64,000 bases of DNA from Neotamlana sargassicola (GCF_020523965.1 NZ_JAJAPX010000001.1:930001-994000); one strand, 5' to 3'. Shown: positions 52,652-62,191, numbered from the stretch's first letter. Translations and numbers: made by a program. Notes: generated by a model not told the origin, from the sequence alone.

Positions 52652-53503
52652 ATGAAATTCTTTAAGCTAATTATATTAATCGCGGCAGTTTTTTTAACAT
52701 CAGGTTGTGAAACAGGTAATGATAATTCTGGAAGTTCAGGTAGTGAAAATTTTGTGTTCCAAGACGGTTTTGAAACTCTAAATAATACTTTAGATGAACT
52801 TTTTCCATTAAATGGAAGTCGTTGGACATCAATACAACAAGTTAATCCAAGCAATTCAATTAATGAAATTTCAATATCTCAAAGCATATTTATAGAAGGG
52901 GAAAGTGCCTTACGTTTATTTGCTAATTCATCTGATAACACATTGTCAAAAATGAATATTGAGAAAGAAGGCTTCAATGCCTTTGAAAATGATAAGGTTC
53001 TTATTAAAGCAGATTTTTATGTAAATAGCGATGCCAATATTGAAAACTTACTTTTAATTGATTTGGAATGTTGTTCTTGCTGGGATAATACCGCAAATGT
53101 GGATAATCAATGTCCAGGAGTTAGATTACAAATGTCGGGCGGAAACGATTATCTGTCTATTGAAAGGGGTAAAATTGGAGAAAGTACAATTCAGCAAACG
53201 TCATTTAAATTTCCAAGAAATGAATGGGTAACAGTTCAATGGGAACTTATTTTGGCTAATAACGACAGTGGAGTTAATAAACTTTTAGTAAATGGTACCG
53301 AAATAATACATACCACTGGAATAAATATGCCTAATCCCGAAAAGTTTCGCGATTTATTTGCACAGGAAGGAATAGATTTTAACTTGCAAGAGCCTATTTC
53401 TTATGAAAGAATTCAAATTGGAGCTACGGCAAATCCTACTTCTGAGAACATAGAACTATTCGTTGATAATTTTTCATTATCTATTGAAAAATATGAGCCT
53501 TAA
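52652..53503 (+). CDS. Lipoprotein with concanavalin-like beta-sandwich, uncharacterised
   Basis: A 283-residue lipoprotein: lipobox LTSGC (about Cys18), a Ser/Gly-rich linker, then an all-beta domain (about 40-280). Segments such as ESALRLFANSSDNT, VLIKADFYVN and ERIQIGATANPTSENIELFVDNFSL recall polysaccharide-lyase or LamG-type sandwiches. An odd cysteine cluster ECCSCWDN...QCPG lies in the middle. The ATG at 52652 begins the signal peptide; an earlier one 14 codons upstream is not credible. The function is not known. Confidence 0.75.
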   Translation: MKFFKLIILIAAVFLTSGCETGNDNSGSSGSENFVFQDGFETLNNTLDELFPLNGSRWTSIQQVNPSNSINEISISQSIFIEGESALRLFANSSDNTLSKMNIEKEGFNAFENDKVLIKADFYVNSDANIENLLLIDLECCSCWDNTANVDNQCPGVRLQMSGGNDYLSIERGKIGESTIQQTSFKFPRNEWVTVQWELILANNDSGVNKLLVNGTEIIHTTGINMPNPEKFRDLFAQEGIDFNLQEPISYERIQIGATANPTSENIELFVDNFSLSIEKYEP

Positions 53504-53599
53504 CAATTCAATAACTCTTTTCGGTTGAATTGCTTAAATCGGAATTTATTTTCAATTGCTAAGAAATCATACCCGATTTTATGAATTATATTATAGCGT

Positions 53600-54226
53600 T
53601 TATTTACCATTAAAGGTGTTCATAGTATTGTTTACACCTGCTAAAACAAAGGATTTAATAAGTTCTACCGATTTTTCTAAACGTTCTGGAAGTTGGTTTT
53701 CTTCTTCGTTGGTCCATTCACCTAAAACATAATCTACCTGCCGACCTTTGCTAAAAGCATCACTAATACCGAACCTAAAACGGTTGTATTTAGTCGTATT
53801 TAATTTAGCTTGTATGTCTTTTAAACCGTTATGTCCGCCGTCGCTTCCTTTAGTTTTTAAGCGAATGCTTCCAAAAGGTAAATTTAAATCATCTGTTATA
53901 ACTAATACATTTTCTAGCGGAATTTTTTCTTGAGTTTGCCAATACAAAACTGCTTTTCCGCTTAAGTTCATAAACGTATTAGGTTTTAAAAATATAAATG
54001 TTCTGCCTTTAAGTTTATACAAAGCGACATCTCCTAATTTTTTAGTTTCAAAGGTTAAATTTTCTTGTTTTGCAAAAAAATCTAATACTTTAAAACCAAT
54101 ATTGTGTCTTGTGTTTTCATATTTATCACCAATATTTCCTAAACCAACAATTAAAAACTTTTTCATAGGATTTTGTTCGTCTGTAACGTTTTTATTTCCA
54201 AATAACTTATACAAAAATTGAAACAT
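53600..54226 (-). CDS. pth: Peptidyl-tRNA hydrolase
   Basis: Releases peptidyl-tRNA stalled after drop-off. The core (about residues 21-208) starts KKFLIVGLGNIGDKYENTRHNIGF with the catalytic His and Asn, and has FLKPNTFMNLSGKAV and DDLNLPFGSIRLKTKGSDGGHNG. The first 20 residues (MFQFLYKLFGNKNVTDEQNP) are an extension; a second ATG at 54166 would give the classic protein. I keep the longer form because a similar extension seems usual in Flavobacteriia. It is the last gene of prs-rplY-pth. Confidence 0.94.
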   Translation of the reverse strand: MFQFLYKLFGNKNVTDEQNPMKKFLIVGLGNIGDKYENTRHNIGFKVLDFFAKQENLTFETKKLGDVALYKLKGRTFIFLKPNTFMNLSGKAVLYWQTQEKIPLENVLVITDDLNLPFGSIRLKTKGSDGGHNGLKDIQAKLNTTKYNRFRFGISDAFSKGRQVDYVLGEWTNEEENQLPERLEKSVELIKSFVLAGVNNTMNTFNGK

Positions 54227-54250
54227 AAATTACATTTTTGTAAAAATAAA

Positions 54251-54291
54251 AAAGCATTCCGAATCTTAATAATTTCGATTCGGAATGCTTT
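54251..54291 (-). terminator. Terminator between rplY and pth
   Basis: A 15-bp perfect stem AAAGCATTCCGAATC / GATTCGGAATGCTTT with a T-rich tail on the minus strand. pth must then be read through or have its own promoter. Confidence 0.85.
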
Positions 54292-54313
54292 ATGTTTTAA
54301 TTTAAGACTATGC

Positions 54314-54934
54314 TTATTCTGCTGCCGTAGCTTCTGCTTCTGCACCACCTTCAGCTTCATCTTCATCTTCGTCATCATCAGCAACAGCTGTTCTAGACGT
54401 TTTAATTTGTGTAACTACAGTGTTATCAGAATGTAAGAATGTGTAATCTTCTGCAGGTAACGAACCAACATAAACTTTATCACCAATTTTTAAAGGCGTA
54501 ATGTCTATTTCGATAAAATCTGGTAAGTTAGCTGGTAATGCTTTAATACGAAGTTTTCTTAAGTTTCTTCTTAAAACACCACCATTTTTAACACCACGAG
54601 AGTTACCTACTAACTGTACTGGAATATCAAGAGCGATTTCTTTATCATCGAATAACTGATAGAAGTCAACATGTAAAATTCGGTCTGTTACTGGGTGAAA
54701 TTGAATGTCTTGAAGTACAGCGTTTAAAGTTGTACCATTGTCTAGCTCAATCACAACTGTATGCGCATTTGGTGTGTATACAAGTTTAGAGAAAGCCAAT
54801 TCTGCCGCAGAGAAATGTACTGGCTTATCTCCTCCGTATAATACGCAAGGAACCTGACCAGCATTACGTAAGGCTTTTGTTGCTTTTTTGCCCACGCTTT
54901 CTCTTTGAGATCCATTGATTGTAATTGATTTCAT
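54314..54934 (-). CDS. rplY: 50S ribosomal protein L25 / CTC-type
   Basis: Binds 5S rRNA. 206 residues, so it is the long CTC form with an N-terminal L25 domain (1-95, [28 protein letters not shown]) and a C-terminal beta domain (96-180), plus a very acidic tail ([21 protein letters not shown]-like, last 25 residues). It is 24 bp downstream of prs, the usual neighbour. Confidence 0.96.
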   Translation of the reverse strand: MKSITINGSQRESVGKKATKALRNAGQVPCVLYGGDKPVHFSAAELAFSKLVYTPNAHTVVIELDNGTTLNAVLQDIQFHPVTDRILHVDFYQLFDDKEIALDIPVQLVGNSRGVKNGGVLRRNLRKLRIKALPANLPDFIEIDITPLKIGDKVYVGSLPAEDYTFLHSDNTVVTQIKTSRTAVADDDEDEDEAEGGAEAEATAAE

Positions 54935-54958
54935 TTTCTATTTATATTAATTATTAAA

Positions 54959-55900
54959 TTACATTAAAAATTTTGATGAAATGGATTGGTTGTTATGAAC
55001 CTTATCCATTACTTCAGCAAACAATTCTGCACAGCTTAAAACCCTAACTTTATTGCTTAAAGGTTTTACTGGAATAGAATCGGTTACAATTAACTCTTCT
55101 AATTTCGAGTTGTTTAGTTTCTCGTAAGCATCGCCCGATAACAGTGGATGTGTACAAATTGCTCTAACACTTAATGCGCCACGTTCCATCATTAAATCGG
55201 CTGCTTTTGTTAAGGTACCGGCTGTATCGACCATGTCGTCTACTAAAACCACGTTTTTTCCTGTAACATCACCAATTAATTCCATGTGTGAAATAACATT
55301 GGCTTTAGCGCGTTGCTTATAACAAATAACCACATCGCTTTTTAAGGCTTTTGCATATGAATATGCTCTTTTTGAACCTCCCATATCTGGAGAAGCAATG
55401 GTTAAATTTTCTAGATTTAAGCTTTCTAAATAAGGTAGAAAAATAGTAGATGCAAATAAATGATCGACTGGTTTTTCAAAAAAACCTTGAATTTGGTCTG
55501 CATGCAAATCCATTGTTATAATTCGTGTTGCTCCTGCTGCTTCAAGCATTTTGGCAACCAATTTTGCTGCAATTGGCACTCTTGGTTTGTCTTTACGATC
55601 TTGCCTAGCCCAACCAAAATATGGTAAAACGGCTGTAATATGTCTTGCCGATGCGCGTTTGGCAGCATCAATCATTAACAACATTTCCATTAAATTTTCT
55701 GGCCCTGGATTGGTGGAACCTATAATGAAAATACGTGTGCCACGAATTGACTCCTCGTAAGATGGTTGAAACTCACCATCGCTATAAGTTGATGTAATGA
55801 CGTTTCCTAGTTTGGCACCAAATGCCTTAGCTATTTTTTCGCCTAAGACTTTACTTTGCTTACATGCAAAAATTTTGGCTTCGGTAATAACAATAGGCAT
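54959..55900 (-). CDS. prs: Ribose-phosphate pyrophosphokinase
   Basis: Makes PRPP for nucleotide, His and Trp synthesis. 313 residues. Catalytic flexible loop region FGWARQDRKDKPRVPI, metal site DLHADQIQGFF, and the PRPP-binding loop VVLVDDMVDTAGTL are all intact. First gene of prs-rplY-pth. Confidence 0.97.
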   Translation of the reverse strand: MPIVITEAKIFACKQSKVLGEKIAKAFGAKLGNVITSTYSDGEFQPSYEESIRGTRIFIIGSTNPGPENLMEMLLMIDAAKRASARHITAVLPYFGWARQDRKDKPRVPIAAKLVAKMLEAAGATRIITMDLHADQIQGFFEKPVDHLFASTIFLPYLESLNLENLTIASPDMGGSKRAYSYAKALKSDVVICYKQRAKANVISHMELIGDVTGKNVVLVDDMVDTAGTLTKAADLMMERGALSVRAICTHPLLSGDAYEKLNNSKLEELIVTDSIPVKPLSNKVRVLSCAELFAEVMDKVHNNQSISSKFLM

Positions 55901-55953
55901 AGTTAACTTGTTGTTTTAGAGTGAGCAAACACTGCGTTATTTTTAACGAGGTG

Positions 55954-55961
55954 CAAATTTA
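55954..55961 (-). promoter_or_regulatory. -7 box of prs
   Basis: Minus-strand TAAATTTG (TAnnTTTG), 53 bp upstream of the ATG. Confidence 0.55.
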
Positions 55962-56000
55962 TACATTTATTTTAACCTATAAAGTTTTTAGTGGTTAATT

Positions 56001-56033
56001 TTGGCTTAAATATTAAAATTATATTTATTTTTG
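56001..56033 (+). promoter_or_regulatory. Promoter of tRNA-Leu
   Basis: TTG at 56001-56003, 22-bp spacer, TATTTTTG at 56026-56033. Confidence 0.65.
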
Positions 56034-56063
56034 CAGACTAATAACCAAATTGGTTGTTAAAAC

Positions 56064-56145
56064 GCTCAAGTGGCGGAATTGGTAGACGCGCTGGATTCAA
56101 AATCCAGTTTCTTCGGAAGTGTGGGTTCGATTCCCACCTTGAGTA
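56064..56145 (+). tRNA. tRNA-Leu (anticodon CAA)
   Basis: Complete class II tRNA with a variable arm (TTTCTTCGGAAGT region). Acceptor GCTCAAG pairs with CTTGAGT, including one G-T pair; anticodon stem CTGGA/TCCAG with loop TTCAAAA; T-arm GTGGG-TTCGATT-CCCAC. Discriminator A; CCA not encoded. Confidence 0.96.
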
Positions 56146-56150
56146 CTAAA

Positions 56151-56186
56151 AAAGCAGATTAAAATTTATTTAATCTGCTTTTTTTT
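56151..56186. terminator. Terminator between tRNA-Leu and olsF-like gene
   Basis: AAAGCAGATTAAA (56151-56163) pairs with TTTAATCTGCTTT (56169-56181) with a T-run. It also overlaps the stop of the convergent acyltransferase gene and may serve both strands. Confidence 0.88.
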
Positions 56187-58014
56187 ATACCTTATTTTCA
56201 CCATGAATTTTGCGTTCCAATTCGGCTTGAAATTCTTCCATTACCGGGCGCACGGTGCTTTCGGGTAAATCGGCAATTTTAATATACATTAATCCATCAA
56301 CCGAGTTGTTAAATAGCGGGTCTACATTAAATGCGACCAATTTGGCATTTTGTTTTATGTATTTTTTTAAGAGTACGGGTAGGCGTAATGCACCTGGTTC
56401 TATTTCATCAATAAACTTATCGAATTTATTTAAATCGGCTTCGGTTTCATCGAAAACAAAGTCTTTATCGGCATCTTTAAGTTTTACTTTAAATTCTTTT
56501 TTCGGGCGCACGTATTGTGCAATGTAAGGGTCGTAGTAATGCGATTTCATAAACTCAATCATTAACGATTTTGAAAAGTTTGAAAACTGATTACTAATGC
56601 TAACACCACCAATTAAATAATTGTGTTCTGGGTAGCGAAGTGTTGTGTGTACAATACCTTTCCAAAGTAAAAATAAAGGCATTGGTTTTTGTTGGTATTC
56701 TTTAATAATGAAGGCTCTTCCCATTTCTATAGATTCGCTCATCATTTTATAAAGTTCGGGCTCGAAACGAAATAAATCTTGTAGATAAAAGCCGTTAATA
56801 CCAAATTTTTCGAAAATTTTATCGCCTAACCCCATGCGGTAGGCACCTGCAATAAGTTTTTGTTCGCTATCCCATAAAAACATATGGTGGTAATAGGTAT
56901 CGAAGGTGTCTAAATCTATAGCTTCATTAGTGCCTTCGCCCACTTCTCTAAAGGTAATTTCGCGTAAACGCCCAATTTCTCGTAAAATATTTGGAATATG
57001 TTGAGCTGGTGCTAAAAACACTTCGTAATTTTTACTTTTTAATAGCCTAAAACCATTTTTAAAAAGGGTTTTAACTTCGGTTTCCATAAGTTGTGCGTCA
57101 ACGGGAGTTACAATACGCTTAGGTATTTTATGGGGTTTTAGCGATGAGGAAATATTATCTAGAATTTTAGGTTTTTCTTCAAAAGAATTGGATAGTAAAT
57201 ACGTTTTACGGCGTAAAAACTCGGTAAAATCTTTTAGGCTGGTGTGTTCTTTTTGGTCTGCTACTGTAATAGGGCGACCAATTCTTACTTTAATTACACG
57301 GCGTTTTTGGGTTAACAGTTCTGATGGTAGTTTTGCGGTTCTAAACGTATCGCTAATTTTTGAAAGCTTATAAAATAATTTGCTATTCTTGGCATGAAAG
57401 TAAATAGGGACCACAGGCACTTCGGCTTTTTTTACCAGTTTCATGGCGGCTTCTTCCCAAGGCTTGTCTACAACTAGCTTGCCATCGCGATAGGTTGATA
57501 CTTCTCCTGCTGGAAAAATACCAAGCGGATGCCCTTCTTTTAAATGTAAAATGGAGTTTTTGAAACCAGAAAGACTAGATTTTGCATCTTTTCTGTCTTC
57601 AAAAGGGTTTACAGGCATTATATAAGGCTTTAATGGCTCTATACGGTGCAGTAAAAAATTGGCAATAATTTTAAAGTCGCTGCGCTGTTCAAGCATTAAT
57701 TTTAATAATAAAATGCCATCAATTCCTCCCAGCGGATGGTTTGATATGGTTATGTATGCGCCATCTTTTGGTAAACGTTTTAAGTCTTTTTCTGGAATTT
57801 CGAATTTTATTTGAAAATCGTTTAAAATGGCATTTAAAAAATCAAGATCAGATAGGTGTTTGTTATTGTTATAAACGCGATTTAGTTTCGAAATTTTTAA
57901 AACTTTCATTAATAACCAACCAATAAAAGTACCAATAAAACCGTACTTGTTGAGTTGTATTGCTTTCGCGACTTCTTTGGCGGTAACCAATCCTGTATCT
58001 TGTGGCTTATTCAT
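56185..58014 (-). CDS. olsF: Bifunctional acyltransferase, OlsF-like ornithine lipid synthase
   Basis: A 609-residue fusion of two acyltransferases. The N-terminal PlsC-like part (about 60-290) has NHPLGGIDG (NHx4D variant) and IFPAGEVSTYRDG. The C-terminal part (about 315-600) is a GNAT-like OlsB/hemolysin-type N-acyltransferase with EVGEGTNEAIDLDTFDTYYHHMFLWD and SIEMGRAFIIKEYQQKPMPLFLLWKGI. This order matches OlsF, which adds both acyl chains to ornithine in Flavobacterium and Serratia; the activity here is inferred. Ornithine lipids matter under phosphate limitation. It stands alone. Confidence 0.8.
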   Translation of the reverse strand: MNKPQDTGLVTAKEVAKAIQLNKYGFIGTFIGWLLMKVLKISKLNRVYNNNKHLSDLDFLNAILNDFQIKFEIPEKDLKRLPKDGAYITISNHPLGGIDGILLLKLMLEQRSDFKIIANFLLHRIEPLKPYIMPVNPFEDRKDAKSSLSGFKNSILHLKEGHPLGIFPAGEVSTYRDGKLVVDKPWEEAAMKLVKKAEVPVVPIYFHAKNSKLFYKLSKISDTFRTAKLPSELLTQKRRVIKVRIGRPITVADQKEHTSLKDFTEFLRRKTYLLSNSFEEKPKILDNISSSLKPHKIPKRIVTPVDAQLMETEVKTLFKNGFRLLKSKNYEVFLAPAQHIPNILREIGRLREITFREVGEGTNEAIDLDTFDTYYHHMFLWDSEQKLIAGAYRMGLGDKIFEKFGINGFYLQDLFRFEPELYKMMSESIEMGRAFIIKEYQQKPMPLFLLWKGIVHTTLRYPEHNYLIGGVSISNQFSNFSKSLMIEFMKSHYYDPYIAQYVRPKKEFKVKLKDADKDFVFDETEADLNKFDKFIDEIEPGALRLPVLLKKYIKQNAKLVAFNVDPLFNNSVDGLMYIKIADLPESTVRPVMEEFQAELERKIHGENKV

Positions 58015-58155
58015 GACTGTAAAAGTACTAAATAAACTATTTAGTTACTATTATAATGGTTTGTTGAGTATATAATTTAAAAGTATGCGTTTTTATGGTT
58101 TTATTTAACAATACTCTTAATTTAATAGTAGTTAAAAGTTATCTTAGTTTTATTA

Positions 58156-58635
58156 TTAAATTTTAGAAAGATAATTTTTAATTCCTGTTTCGCTTAGCTG
58201 CACAACATCCCAATCGCGCATTACGTTCGCGCCTTTACTTTCGTAAAATTTAATAGCAGGTTCGTTCCAATCGAGTACTTCCCAATTTATGCGTTTTACA
58301 CCAATGCTATGGCCGTATTTTACAACTTGGTTTAAAAGGGCAGTACCTAAACCTTTACCTCGCATTTTTTGGCTAACAATTAAATCTTCTAAATGAATAA
58401 TTTTACCTTTCCAGGTAGAATAACGATTGTAAATTAATGCAATACCTTCAACCTTATTATCAATTTCGGCAACAAAGCATAAAAACGCAGGATTTTCGCC
58501 AAAACCATCGTTTTCTAGATCTTTAAGAGTAACTTCAACGGCATCGGGTTCTTTTTCGTAAATGGCAAGTTCGTTAATTAAATCGAGCACTTGCGGCATA
58601 TCGGATTTTACAGATTTTCTTATTGTATAATTCAT
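58156..58635 (-). CDS. GNAT-family N-acetyltransferase (diamine type)
   Basis: A 159-residue GNAT similar to spermidine/spermine or thialysine acetyltransferases: IRKSVKSDMPQVLDLINELAIYEKEPDAVEVT, YSTWKGKIIHLEDLIVSQKMRGKGLGTALLNQV, WEVLDWNEPAIKFYESKGA. A small amine is the likely acceptor. Its -7 box lies at 58654-58661. Confidence 0.9.
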   Translation of the reverse strand: MNYTIRKSVKSDMPQVLDLINELAIYEKEPDAVEVTLKDLENDGFGENPAFLCFVAEIDNKVEGIALIYNRYSTWKGKIIHLEDLIVSQKMRGKGLGTALLNQVVKYGHSIGVKRINWEVLDWNEPAIKFYESKGANVMRDWDVVQLSETGIKNYLSKI

Positions 58636-58653
58636 ATTTCTTAAAAATTAAAG

Positions 58654-58661
58654 CAAATATA
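58654..58661 (-). promoter_or_regulatory. -7 box of the diamine-type acetyltransferase
   Basis: Minus-strand TATATTTG, 19 bp upstream of the ATG at 58635; short leader predicted. Confidence 0.55.
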
Positions 58662-58752
58662 AGTTAAAGTAAAAAAATTACTTAATCCGAAGCGAAAACG
58701 TTGTAGTTTGTTAAAAAAAGATGTTAATTTGTATACACGCAAATAAAATTTT

Positions 58753-59757
58753 ATGTCTTTAAAAAAACAAACTTTAGGAGAATTTATAATTGAAAATCAA
58801 TCATCTTTTAAATATTCTTCTGGAGAATTGTCCAGTTTACTAAACTCCATAAGACTGGCTGCAAAAGTAGTAAATCACGAAGTTAATAAAGCCGGATTGG
58901 TGGATATAATTGGGGCTGCTGGTGATACAAATATTCAAGGTGAAGATCAGCAAAAACTAGATGTTTATGCTAACGAAAAATTTATTCAAACCTTAACTAA
59001 ACGTAATATTGTTTGTGGTATTGCGAGTGAAGAAGAAGATGACTACATAACAATTAATAGTCAAGATGAACAACACCAAAATAAATACGTGGTTTTAATT
59101 GATCCTTTAGATGGTTCGTCGAATATTGATGTAAACGTATCGGTTGGAACTATTTTTTCTATTTACAGACGTGTAACACCAATTGGTACGCCTGTGCAAC
59201 TTGAAGATTTTTTACAAAAAGGAAACCAACAAGTGGCAGCTGGTTATGTTGTTTATGGTACATCTACAATGCTTGTTTATACAACAGGTGACGGTGTAAA
59301 CGGATTTACTTTAAACCCTGCCATTGGGTCGTTTTACTTGTCGCATCCAGATATGCAATTTCCTGAAGACGGATCGATTTACTCAGTAAACGAAGGGAAT
59401 TACGTGCATTTTCCGCAAGGTGTAAAAAATTATATTAAATATTGCCAACAAGAGGAAGGCGATCGCCCATATACGTCTAGATATATTGGTTCTTTGGTGT
59501 CCGATTTTCATAGAAACATGATAAAAGGAGGTATTTATATGTATCCTGAAACCTCTAAAAACCCAAAAGGAAAGTTACGTTTGTTATACGAATGTAACCC
59601 TATGGCTTTTTTAGCAGAACAAGCTAATGGTAAAGCAAGCGACGGGTTTACAAGAATTTTAGATTTAGAACCTACCGAACTTCACCAGCGCGCGCCATTA
59701 ATTTGTGGAAGTAAAAATATGGTTGAAAAGGCTGAAGAGTTTATGAAAAACGCTTAA
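58753..59757 (+). CDS. fbp: Fructose-1,6-bisphosphatase class 1
   Basis: Hydrolyses fructose 1,6-bisphosphate in gluconeogenesis. 334 residues. The metal and substrate motif [31 protein letters not shown] upstream, [25 protein letters not shown] and [20 protein letters not shown] are all present. Monocistronic with a strong terminator. Confidence 0.97.
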   Translation: MSLKKQTLGEFIIENQSSFKYSSGELSSLLNSIRLAAKVVNHEVNKAGLVDIIGAAGDTNIQGEDQQKLDVYANEKFIQTLTKRNIVCGIASEEEDDYITINSQDEQHQNKYVVLIDPLDGSSNIDVNVSVGTIFSIYRRVTPIGTPVQLEDFLQKGNQQVAAGYVVYGTSTMLVYTTGDGVNGFTLNPAIGSFYLSHPDMQFPEDGSIYSVNEGNYVHFPQGVKNYIKYCQQEEGDRPYTSRYIGSLVSDFHRNMIKGGIYMYPETSKNPKGKLRLLYECNPMAFLAEQANGKASDGFTRILDLEPTELHQRAPLICGSKNMVEKAEEFMKNA

Positions 59758-59781
59758 AAAAAACTCATATAATTAAATAAG

Positions 59782-59812
59782 AAAAGCGGGCTAAAAGCCC
59801 GCTTTTTCAGTC
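59782..59812 (+). terminator. Terminator of fbp
   Basis: AAAAGCGGGCT - AAA - AGCCCGCTTTTT. Confidence 0.92.
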
Positions 59813-59930
59813 CCTAAAAATTAACTAGCAATTTTTAACTAAGTGACTAACCTAGTTTTTTAGTATTGTGTGCTTAAGTTGTCATCTTTATTGAGAGAAT
59901 AAATAATTACTTAATTTTACTTAATAGCTG

Positions 59931-61625
59931 TTATTTTAATTGTTCAATAGTCTGTTTTAATAATGCCGCAATATTTCGAGCATTTTCAATATCGGTTGCT
60001 TGTATAGCAAGTTTATAGGAATAGCTTTTTATGTTGCCATCTTCGTAGGTTTTTATAATTTTTTCTAAATGATTAGTGTTTAGTTCCACCAAAGTCGATT
60101 TACCTGCTGTGGCAATACTTATGTTCTTCGGGTTTATATCGGCTAAACCAAACTCAAAAATACCTTCTACACTTTTTTTAAGGTTAGAAAACACTTCGGT
60201 TAATTTTACGGTATAAGGATTTGTACTAACAATTTCGAAGGTTTGATCGAAATTATCGTCACCAATTTTAACAATAGTAATTTCTTTTTTTAATGCCTCT
60301 AATCCAGATGAAACCGATGTAACGTTAGGCGTGCCTTGGTAATCTTCGCAATTTCTAGTTATGGTTTGCAAAGCTTCTTTTGCTGTTAAGGCGTCTTCAA
60401 TATTTTCGAAATATATTTTAAACGAATCGGTGTAGTTTTGTAATTCATCGTTTTTTAAATGACGGATAAATTTTGCTTTTTTACGTGTGTTTATCTCAAG
60501 AAAAAGCTGTGTTTTGCTAGAATCGTAATCAATATTATCAGTATTGATATCGCTAAAATTAAAGGTGTATAAATTATCTGTTGATCCTTTAGGGTTGGTT
60601 TCTTTTACAATAATTTTAGAAACGCAATCGCCTTCAATACTTTGAGTGTACGAGGTTTCGTTACTTGAAATATTTGCAATAACTTTATTTAAATAGCTCA
60701 CTGCATTTGCTGTAGTATTTATGCTTGGTTTTGATGCTTCCAAGGCCTTTTCGGCTAACGGAATACTTTGCGAGAGAACTTTATACAGGTCCTTGGCGTT
60801 TTCTATAGAGTTGCAGTAAAAGTAAATAACGTTGGTATAACTTTGCTGAACACCATCTTGAAAAACTTTTATAGCCTTTATGTTTCTACGGTTTGAGGCT
60901 TGAATAAAAAATTCTTCACCACTAATTTTATACATTAAACTATTTGGGTTTAAAGTTGCTAAGTTAAACTCGGCATCAATAGCTTTCGTTTTACTTTTAG
61001 AATTAATTGTGGTACTTAATTTAATATGGCCGTCGTTTTTTGTGCTTCCTTCAATTTTTTGAATGATTTGAGTTTTTACATTATCTACATCTTGCACATT
61101 TTTTTCCAACCAATTAATATGATCTTGATAACTGGTTAATGCCAGTTTATTTTTTTCTAAAGTTTCGTTTGTTGGTATAATGTTTTTTATGGCATCTACT
61201 AAATCTCTAGCATTATCTATGTTTTTTGCAAAAAAGGCTAGATTATCGGTATAACTTATTTTATCGCCATTATTTGAAACTTCTTTAATCAATTTTTGCT
61301 TGCTATTTATAAGTAATTGAACAATAATTACGTCTTTTTTGGTTACCGATCTAACGGTATTTATATCAATATCGCCGAAGCTAAAATTGTAAATAACTTC
61401 TTCTGTATTGCCTTTTGCATCTATAGCGGTTAGGCTATAGTTAACATAATTGTTTTCTAATAGTTTTAAGCTTTGGCTGTATTCTTGTTTTGCGGCTTCA
61501 ACTGTTTGTAAAGAAGTGGCTAGTGTTTCAACCAAATTATTTAAATTTTGGGCATTTACTGTTTTTATTAGTAAGCCAAAACAAAATAAAATGAAAAACG
61601 AGATGGTTTGTTTTTTAATTATCAT
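59931..61625 (-). CDS. Secreted four-repeat protein, uncharacterised
   Basis: A 564-residue exported protein (signal peptide 1-25, ending NAQ). It contains four tandem copies of a domain of about 125-135 residues (roughly 30-150, 165-290, 305-425, 435-564). Each copy has a strand FxFxDINxxxI (for example NFSFGDIDINTV, NFSDINTDNI, FGLADINPKNI), a strand with LxxNxRxKxIK, a SYTD or SYS turn, and closes with a helix like NIENAKDLYKVLSQSIP. I do not recognise the domain. It is followed on the same strand by nothing; upstream lies an outer-membrane protein gene. Confidence 0.8.
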   Translation of the reverse strand: MIIKKQTISFFILFCFGLLIKTVNAQNLNNLVETLATSLQTVEAAKQEYSQSLKLLENNYVNYSLTAIDAKGNTEEVIYNFSFGDIDINTVRSVTKKDVIIVQLLINSKQKLIKEVSNNGDKISYTDNLAFFAKNIDNARDLVDAIKNIIPTNETLEKNKLALTSYQDHINWLEKNVQDVDNVKTQIIQKIEGSTKNDGHIKLSTTINSKSKTKAIDAEFNLATLNPNSLMYKISGEEFFIQASNRRNIKAIKVFQDGVQQSYTNVIYFYCNSIENAKDLYKVLSQSIPLAEKALEASKPSINTTANAVSYLNKVIANISSNETSYTQSIEGDCVSKIIVKETNPKGSTDNLYTFNFSDINTDNIDYDSSKTQLFLEINTRKKAKFIRHLKNDELQNYTDSFKIYFENIEDALTAKEALQTITRNCEDYQGTPNVTSVSSGLEALKKEITIVKIGDDNFDQTFEIVSTNPYTVKLTEVFSNLKKSVEGIFEFGLADINPKNISIATAGKSTLVELNTNHLEKIIKTYEDGNIKSYSYKLAIQATDIENARNIAALLKQTIEQLK

Positions 61626-61637
61626 AAGTGAGAATTA

Positions 61638-61663
61638 AAGCGCTAGTAGTAAAACTAGCGCTT
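61638..61663 (-). terminator. Hairpin between the barrel protein and four-repeat protein genes
   Basis: AAGCGCTAGT / ACTAGCGCTT, a perfect 10-bp stem with a 6-nt loop just upstream of the four-repeat protein gene. Its minus-strand 3' flank is only moderately T-rich (TTTAATTC), so it may attenuate rather than fully stop transcription. Confidence 0.55.
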
Positions 61664-61687
61664 GAAAAAAAAGATTTATTTTTAAAA

Positions 61688-62191
61688 TTAAAAGTAGTAG
61701 TGCACGCCTATACCAACGAAGGCTTTACGATAACTGCTGTAATAGCCGAAAGAACCACCAGTTCCATAACCAACTTCGGCGTTTAAACCTAATTGCTCTA
61801 GGCCATCGAACGAATATTCACCTCCGCCACCTACACCAAAAGCTACCGAAGAGTACTTGTTACCGCTATAATCGAATTTAACCGACCAGTAACCTAATTG
61901 TCCGAAACCATATGTTTTTAGGTTTATACCATCTAAAAATAGAAAGTTATACAAGTAACGACCGGTTGCTGTGAACGAACTATAGTCGCTAGAATAACCG
62001 TAATTGGCGCCACCTACAATAAATTGTGCATTGTGCACATCGGTAATGTTGTATTTAGCACTAATACCGTAAAACAAGGTATTAAATTGCGCTCCAACAC
62101 CAATAGAGCCTCCTTCAAGCATTTGGGCATTGGTTTTGTTAGAAAATGTAAATGCAAATACGGTAAATGTTAATAAAATTAATTTTTTCAT
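61688..62191 (-). CDS. Outer-membrane beta-barrel protein
   Basis: A 167-residue protein with a signal peptide (1-22, ending TNAQ) and about eight alternating, glycine- and tyrosine-rich strands (for example SIGVGAQFNTLFYGISAKYNI, GFGQLGYWSVKF, AFGVGGGGEYSF), ending in a terminal aromatic residue (GVHYYF), the signal for barrel insertion. The size suits a small OmpX/OmpW-like barrel. Function unknown. It may be co-transcribed with the four-repeat protein gene. Confidence 0.82.
   Translation of the reverse strand: MKKLILLTFTVFAFTFSNKTNAQMLEGGSIGVGAQFNTLFYGISAKYNITDVHNAQFIVGGANYGYSSDYSSFTATGRYLYNFLFLDGINLKTYGFGQLGYWSVKFDYSGNKYSSVAFGVGGGGEYSFDGLEQLGLNAEVGYGTGGSFGYYSSYRKAFVGIGVHYYF

Noticed and set aside
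54163-54384. Lys/Met-rich frame overlapping the end of rplY
   Set aside because: It is the shifted reading of the acidic rplY tail.
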